A program made the translations under genes and the position numbers. From Orthonyx spaldingii (Eukaryota; Chordata; Aves; Passeriformes; Orthonychidae), in contig VZTJ01005976.1 in assembly GCA_013397795.1 (NCBI GenBank), forward strand, positions 1,270,724 through 1,334,723: a stretch of 64,000 nucleotides of DNA, given 5' to 3'. The notes under the pieces are model-generated. The model was not told where the DNA came from and searched no databases. It saw nothing but the letters and a program-made list of their open reading frames with translations. Every line of letters begins with the position of its first letter. The first letter of the stretch is position 1. Below are positions 62,151 to 64,000 of the stretch, piece by piece.

Positions 62151-64000
62151 ATTTATGAGCTCTGATGTAATCAGACCTTAGCACAATATAGCCATAGGCA
62201 AAAACACTTCCTATTCATCACAGATTATTATAAGAAATGTTAACATCTTCTCATTATAAATCAGGCAGTACAGTTTATGGCTGTATTAAGCTGGTAAAAC
62301 ATAACTCTAGTTTCATGTGTCTTTCACTCATTACCTTAAAAAACCTCAAAACATTTACCCAGCTCATCCCAACTATTCAGCGTAAAAAGTGTTTAAATGT
62401 TGAGAACAATGAGTTCAGGCTCCAATATCGCTGAGCTGTCCTTCAGTAAGAACACACAAAATGTATCCTAATAAATGAGCAACCCTAAAGTAAACCCTGC
62501 ATCACTATCACCTGGATGTAACTACACCGAATGTCCCCTTGATCTTTGCACAGAACTCTCATTGCGTACACAGCAAGAGCAGTAAATGGCTCTAAGGGGG
62601 TAGATACTGTTTCACAAAAAGGTTTAAGACAAACACAGGCAGCAGAGAAGTGCTGATTTAGTAACAGAATATTTTACAGCAAAGAAGGTCACAAATTGGC
62701 AGCATTAAAGGTTTTATTTTGGTTAGTTGACAAGTGCGAATAAATGCTGTACAGAACAGGTAGTCATGTGCCAGCAATATATTTCTTTTGAAAATGTTAT
62801 CTTCACTTCAATCTTCGGTAGAATATCATCAGTCAATCATAAAGCTGGCTGTTCCAGGCAAATACTTTTACTATTGCACAATCCTGTGCGAATATTGGGT
62901 TCATGCAGTGGAGACATAATCCTGCAAACGCTGAAAAAAGACAGTATTTTCTAATCCAAAAAGAGCCTATTTCACCTTTAGAGATAGGAAATGAATCTTT
63001 TCAGAAGGTGGCTTTTAAAACAAGTTCAGTTCCTATTCCAGATAGACTGCCTTAACTATATTTAGAGTTGAACCTTTTGTTACTAGACAGAAAGACAAAC
63101 AGTTTATCTCCAGCATATTTTTCATGCACAGTCAAGGCAGTATCTTGTGACCAGATTCACAGAACACATCATTGAAAGTAATGTGCAGCTCTTAGAAACT
63201 AGATAGTTAAAAACAAGCCATGGACTTACTGGTGACTTCAAGCAGAAAACAGAAATACCATAAATCCAGCTGTCTCATGTTAGCCCGTGATTCACACCAG
63301 CTAAATTTACCCAAACGGTCCCTATCAGACTCTTTGTTGCTTATTTGTTTAAAGTTCATCAGGAATTAGCATTTTTTTAAAATTGTATTTCTATTTTTCA
63401 TAGTCATAACAAAAGAAATTTCAAAAGAGCTGTGGAGTCTCATTAAACACCTTTTCATCAGAGCTAGAACACATTTTCTATGATAGGAAGTAGTTGTCAC
63501 AAAATATTGCCACAAAATATTTACATGCTTATCATCAGCAATAGAGGTGATTAAAAAAGCAAGTGGAGTGACTTAATGAGCCAACAAGCAGCAACTTGTG
63601 GATGAAGTTTAAGTGTGCTACAGAGTTACCAGCAGAGCTCAAAACTAATAACATCTTCTTTGGGTTTTTTTTTATTTTAGTGGTCCTGACTCTATGCTAA
63701 CACATTCCAAATCTCATCCCACTTCTGGCTGCCTGTGAAATTTCCCACTGGCCTCTCCTCTAGATCTCCCACTTCCATTTCTGATATTGTCTCTTCTGTG
63801 TTATGTCTTTTTCATTAAACTGAATGACTTTTTCCTCTCACTTGGACACTTACCTTATTTATACTACTTGAATTCAGCTTAAAACCATGGAAAGCAAAGA
63901 CAACATTTTATCCTATTCCTCATAGCACACAAATATCATGGTTTGAGTTGTACCTTCATGTTTTTCATCCCCAAGTTGGTACTTAGACAAACAAAATTTA
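62151..64000. other. intergenic, right end of window
   Basis: About 1.85 kb of unique AT-rich sequence, ending in another pyrimidine-rich stretch (about 63660-63855). No gene is recognised; the next gene upstream of VPS13B must lie beyond the window. Confidence 0.55.

Noticed and set aside
30746..64000. OSR2 or STK3 coding exons expected by synteny upstream of VPS13B
   Set aside because: No zinc-finger (C-x2-C...H-x3-H) or kinase motif appears in any frame I examined, so these genes lie beyond the window.
1..64000. A novel prokaryotic-style system, phage or plasmid module
   Set aside because: Gene structure, repeats and base composition are those of a bird chromosome; nothing bacterial is present.

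Overview
This is a piece of a bird genome (vertebrate nuclear DNA). The evidence is one multi-exon gene with GT-AG introns, several CR1 (chicken repeat 1) LINE fragments, an avian ERVL-type solo LTR, about 60% A+T background, and an unsequenced gap in a CpG-rich promoter. No bacterial, phage or plasmid content is present. The species cannot be named from the sequence. The repeats suit a bird, and the gene fits the region syntenic to human 8q22 (inference).

The only gene I can prove is the 5' end of VPS13B (COH1), on the minus strand. It has a GC-rich promoter and first exon at about 29.98-30.25 kb, with 90 N inside it. A short intron 1 follows, then exon 2 with the start codon (coding bases 29261-29115, 49 codons), intron 2 (5.46 kb), exon 3 (23650-23507, 48 codons), and an intron 3 that fills the rest of the left side and runs off the window. 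The two coding exons are both phase 0 and join to give the first 97 residues of the VPS13 N-terminal (chorein) lipid-transfer domain. I could not find exon 4, so it probably lies left of position 1.

Left part (1-23.5 kb, intron 3): mostly unique AT-rich sequence. It contains a complete 1,029-bp ERVL-type solo LTR with matching 5-bp target-site duplications (15404-16442), a small CR1 tail at 17.7 kb, and homopolymers. Middle (23.5-30.3 kb): exons 3 and 2, a 47-bp tandem duplication, a CR1 tail, G-runs and the promoter. A CR1 fragment (30253-30745) ends directly against the promoter. Right part (30.7-64 kb): upstream intergenic DNA with a second CR1 (33.2-33.7 kb), two ancient MIR-like SINE remnants, an old amniote-type CR1 (61.6-62.15 kb), long pyrimidine-rich blocks, and a few GC-richer islands that may be enhancers or unannotated exons. 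No coding sequence there resembles OSR2 or STK3, the genes expected upstream of VPS13B by synteny.

I did not find a new biological system. The best leads are the CR1-promoter junction, the well-bounded antisense solo LTR in intron 3, two exon-like segments upstream of the gene (36.6 kb and 45.8 kb), a 47-bp exon-like segment in intron 3, and an E-box-rich island at 51.2-51.4 kb.
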